A stretch of 64,000 nucleotides of DNA from assembly GCA_959347315.1 (NCBI GenBank), contig OY365816.1:27469215-27533214 (forward strand), in the 5' to 3' direction. The DNA comes from Bimastos eiseni. Its lineage: Eukaryota; Annelida; Clitellata; Crassiclitellata; Lumbricidae. Numbering within the stretch: the first letter of the stretch is position 1; the number at the start of each line of letters is the position of its first letter. A program made the translations under genes and the position numbers. This document shows, piece after piece, positions 63,001 to 64,000 of this stretch. The notes under the pieces were generated by a model. The model made no database searches, had not been told where the DNA came from, and saw only the letters and a list, made by a program, of their open reading frames with translations.

Positions 63001-63241
63001 TCATTGATTGATTAATTTATTAGACATCTCTCCAACCTGAGCAGAGCCTCGTCTTCGGAATCACACAAAAGAAAACACTTCACGTTCTCTTCGATCTGTT
63101 TCTTGATCATGTCAGGTTTGCTCCCGTCATCCTCAATCGTCAAATTCAAAATCTTTTGACTCAAAGGGTGATCAAGAACCAATTCATACTGACCAGAAAG
63201 GATGGAATTAAGAAATTCCAGATATTCATGCACAACAAGAT
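48917..63241 (-). CDS. TTC27: TTC27, tetratricopeptide repeat protein 27 (N-terminal exon outside)
   Basis: Twenty-two exons, all GT-AG and in phase: 63037-63241, 62035-62158, 61459-61599, 60908-61010, 60052-60216, 59359-59492, 58671-58783, 57878-57947, 57198-57311, 56844-56939, 56459-56581, 55714-55887, 54832-54885, 53581-53679, 52973-53025, 52691-52769, 52241-52327, 51653-51766, 50925-51014, 50353-50464, 49425-49525, 48917-49021 (stop TAG). They give 817 residues; human TTC27 has 843. Diagnostic matches include [83 protein letters not shown] and SIRGLVSR. The TPR region is in the exons from 55887 to 52241. TTC27 is a conserved eukaryotic TPR protein linked in human cells to HSP90/R2TP-assisted assembly of U5 snRNP. 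No broken frame was seen, so it is probably functional. The first 25 or so residues lie beyond the window or in an exon I missed. Confidence 0.96.
49625..49800 (-). repeat. tRNA-derived SINE in TTC27 intron
   Basis: The minus strand reads GGGATGCGGTGGTGTAATGG (A-box-like) and GCAGGTTCGAACCCACC (B box), then TTGTCAAGGGTCGATAC-type body text reversed. Same family as 39775-39905. Confidence 0.7.
50530..50660 (-). repeat. Dispersed repeat family D, 3' part
   Basis: The reverse complement has GCCTTGCATGGCTGCCAACA, GTTGAATTCGACTCCTGTAA and TAATCATACTGCAG, matching 45640-45720. In a TTC27 intron. Confidence 0.65.
53150..53285 (-). repeat. Diverged tRNA-derived SINE in TTC27 intron
   Basis: Keeps ACTTGCTCAAGGTCCCTACACAGT and a weak B box (GGGTTCGATTCTCC on the minus strand), as in 2495 and 10743. 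Confidence 0.6.
53755..53955 (-). repeat. LINE 3' tail with (TTGA)n terminus in TTC27 intron
   Basis: The reverse complement ends AGCTATATCAAGTTTCATTG followed by ATTGATTGA. Same branch as 14100-14300. Confidence 0.5.
54291..54522. repeat. 56-bp tandem repeat, about four units, in TTC27 intron
   Basis: Near-identical units each containing CCATGCAGCTATCTATCCAT and CATCAAACCATCCATTAATT. The low divergence points to recent expansion. Confidence 0.9.
54915..55700. other. TTC27 intron, no other feature recognised
   Basis: A 126-codon plus-strand open frame at 55031-55411 begins with no ATG-type context I trust, has no known domain and lies wholly inside an intron. I do not call it a gene. Confidence 0.4.
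56040..56300. repeat. Two LINE-tail fragments in TTC27 intron
   Basis: CATAGCACCACTGAAATCAGAGGCGCTC (56063) and TATAGCACCACTTAAGGGAG..AGAAGTGCTCCC (56248) both show the AGCGCC/AGTGCT tail layout. Confidence 0.45.
56595..56753. repeat. 24-bp tandem repeat in TTC27 intron
   Basis: About six units of AACAACAATGCAACTGAAGA plus ATGT. It starts about 14 bp from the 5' edge of the exon at 56459-56581 and produces an open frame of repeated 8-residue units that is not a gene. Confidence 0.85.
57317..57396. repeat. 28-bp tandem repeat in TTC27 intron
   Basis: Three units of AAGACAACAAGAGTATCAAT plus ACAAGAGG, six bases from an exon edge. Confidence 0.8.
57985..58115. repeat. CATC-rich tandem repeat in TTC27 intron
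   Basis: Units of TCATGCCACCATCCATTCAT plus CCACCC, with one shortened unit. Confidence 0.85.
58200..58400. repeat. Dispersed CTCGG-rich repeat, related to 34330-34690
   Basis: Repeated ACTCGG and GGACTCGG phrases occur in both stretches (AGTACTCGGC, CGAACGAGGACTCGG). The family and its ends are unclear. Confidence 0.35.
58925..59050 (+). repeat. Dispersed repeat family D in TTC27 intron
   Basis: CGTTGACTAGTAATTGTTCG, GGTTAAATCAGATGTATAAT, GAGCGCCTTGCATGGCTGCC and TTAAATTCAACTCCTGTAAT, in the same order as the other copies. Confidence 0.7.
59650..59728 (-). repeat. tRNA-like sequence (SINE head or decayed tRNA) in TTC27 intron
   Basis: The minus strand reads GCCGGCATAGTGGTTAGCAT (D-arm-like), a 22-nt anticodon-arm-sized part, then CAGGGGTTCAAATCCCTG, a perfect T-arm with B box. 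The acceptor stem pairs poorly, so a working tRNA is unlikely. Confidence 0.5.
62460..62640. repeat. Mixed repeat D / LINE tail fragments in TTC27 intron
   Basis: GCACTGTCGCCAAACAGTCA and CTCTAATACCTTGTCATTCG resemble repeat D. TATATAGGGCCCTTTCAAGA with AGGAGCGCTCCC resembles a LINE tail. Confidence 0.4.
62805..63012. repeat. Degenerate (ATTG)n array in TTC27 intron
   Basis: About 200 bp of TGATTAATTGATTCATT units running to within 25 bp of the donor of the first TTC27 exon in the window. Confidence 0.85.
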
Positions 63242-64000
63242 CTGTAGACAAAATTACCAAACATAGAAAATTGCTAAAAATGTTGAATGCACAAGCTTTT
63301 GCATTAATATCGCTGCTACCCAAAATATTATTCCCACCGTCAATATTGACAGTCCATAGTTAAGGTGCAACATTAAACAGAGCTGCAAACAAAATTAGTA
63401 AGTATGTAGATTGGACTGTTCGCCTGTTAGGTTCATAGGAACTTAGAGGTAATATGAAATATGTACAAGAGGTTTGGATAATGCAGAATTGTGTTGGTAT
63501 AGTGTCGGTGAATAAGCTAGTCTCCTGCTGTGGTTTTTGTGGGCGTTGAAAACTTTTAGAAGATTTACATTACCTATATGTAAAGTTGGTACAAACTACC
63601 ACAAAATAATACCCAATAAACCTCGATACAACATACAAAAATTCAGACATTTTCCAGGTTTTTAGCTCGGCCTGCAGGACATGAGGCAAAATGGAGAATT
63701 GTGTTCTTTTCCCCCACGTATGGCAACCCTAATATTCATAACCCACTACAGAAGCCTGTTTGAAGTTTTAGATCTCCTTTCCGTAATGACGCTGGTTACA
63801 TATTAAACTCATCTCGCTCATTGTCCAAAAGATTTTGGTTGATTTATTGAGAACGGTGATTTAGAGTACTTCGCGTTTTGCCAGCAGAAGAAATACGACA
63901 TTGAATAACCCTTTAATATCGCCCATAAAATATCAGAATTAAAGCAATATCACACACTAGGACATTCGTCCGCCGATAAAACTTCGTTGACATTCTCTAA
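63242..64000. other. 5' flank/intron 1 of TTC27; LINE tail and hAT-end fragments
   Basis: TGAATAAGCTAGTCTCCTGC and TGTGGGCGTTGAAAAC..ATTACATTAC at 63508-63575 are a LINE tail. TATGGCAACCCTAATA at 63720 is an isolated hAT-type end. No N-terminal TTC27 exon could be recognised here. Confidence 0.4.

Noticed and set aside
63243..63323. Continuing the first TTC27 exon to the start of the open frame at 63323
   Set aside because: The frame opens with TTG, not ATG, the extra residues do not resemble TTC27, and a good acceptor (TCTACAG) marks the exon edge at 63241.

Overview
The window reads as nuclear DNA from an invertebrate animal, most likely a deuterostome and perhaps an echinoderm. The genes are split by many short introns with GT-AG borders and match animal families. 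The background is AT-rich, packed with microsatellites, and studded with the palindrome TAGGCCTA, which is common in echinoderm genomes; the phylum is an inference. Six genes can be supported. I rebuilt the spliced ones by reading exons in phase across GT-AG borders, so exon edges are predictions.

Left part (1-7.8 kb): no host gene. It holds minisatellites, tRNA-derived SINEs, LINE tails, a decayed Tc1/mariner-type element with long inverted repeats, and a 15-bp perfect inverted-repeat pair 3.3 kb apart. Next (7.86-11.57 kb, +) come four in-frame exons of a PKA/PRKX-like AGC kinase behind two perfect CRE sites, but the exons for the catalytic core are absent. Facing it (12.65-15.77 kb, -) is an EPSTI1-like coiled-coil gene. 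At 19.9-25.3 kb (-) lies a TSC22-domain gene (TSC22D/bunched family).

Middle part (25.3-36.3 kb): no gene found. It holds dense microsatellites, including a 750-bp block of five different simple repeats, a 200-N gap and the 3' end of a non-LTR retrotransposon.

Right part: a 520-residue protein with Trp-containing 15-residue repeats, an SH3 domain and a U1/JAZ-type zinc finger (36.3-40.4 kb, -); an unrecognised 406-residue protein with three zinc ribbons, 15-residue repeats and a glycine-rich C-terminus (43.8-45.0 kb, -); and nearly all of TTC27 (48.9-63.2 kb, -; 22 exons, only the N-terminal exon missing). Between and inside these genes are non-autonomous DNA transposons whose ends and target-site duplications can be read directly (41.7, 43.1, 46.5 and 23.9 kb), copies of one LINE 3' tail, and a second dispersed repeat family. 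The genes do not form an evident pathway. The items most worth following up are the coreless kinase locus, the orphan zinc-ribbon gene, the SH3/zinc-finger architecture, and the frame-switching 83-nt exon of the EPSTI1-like gene.
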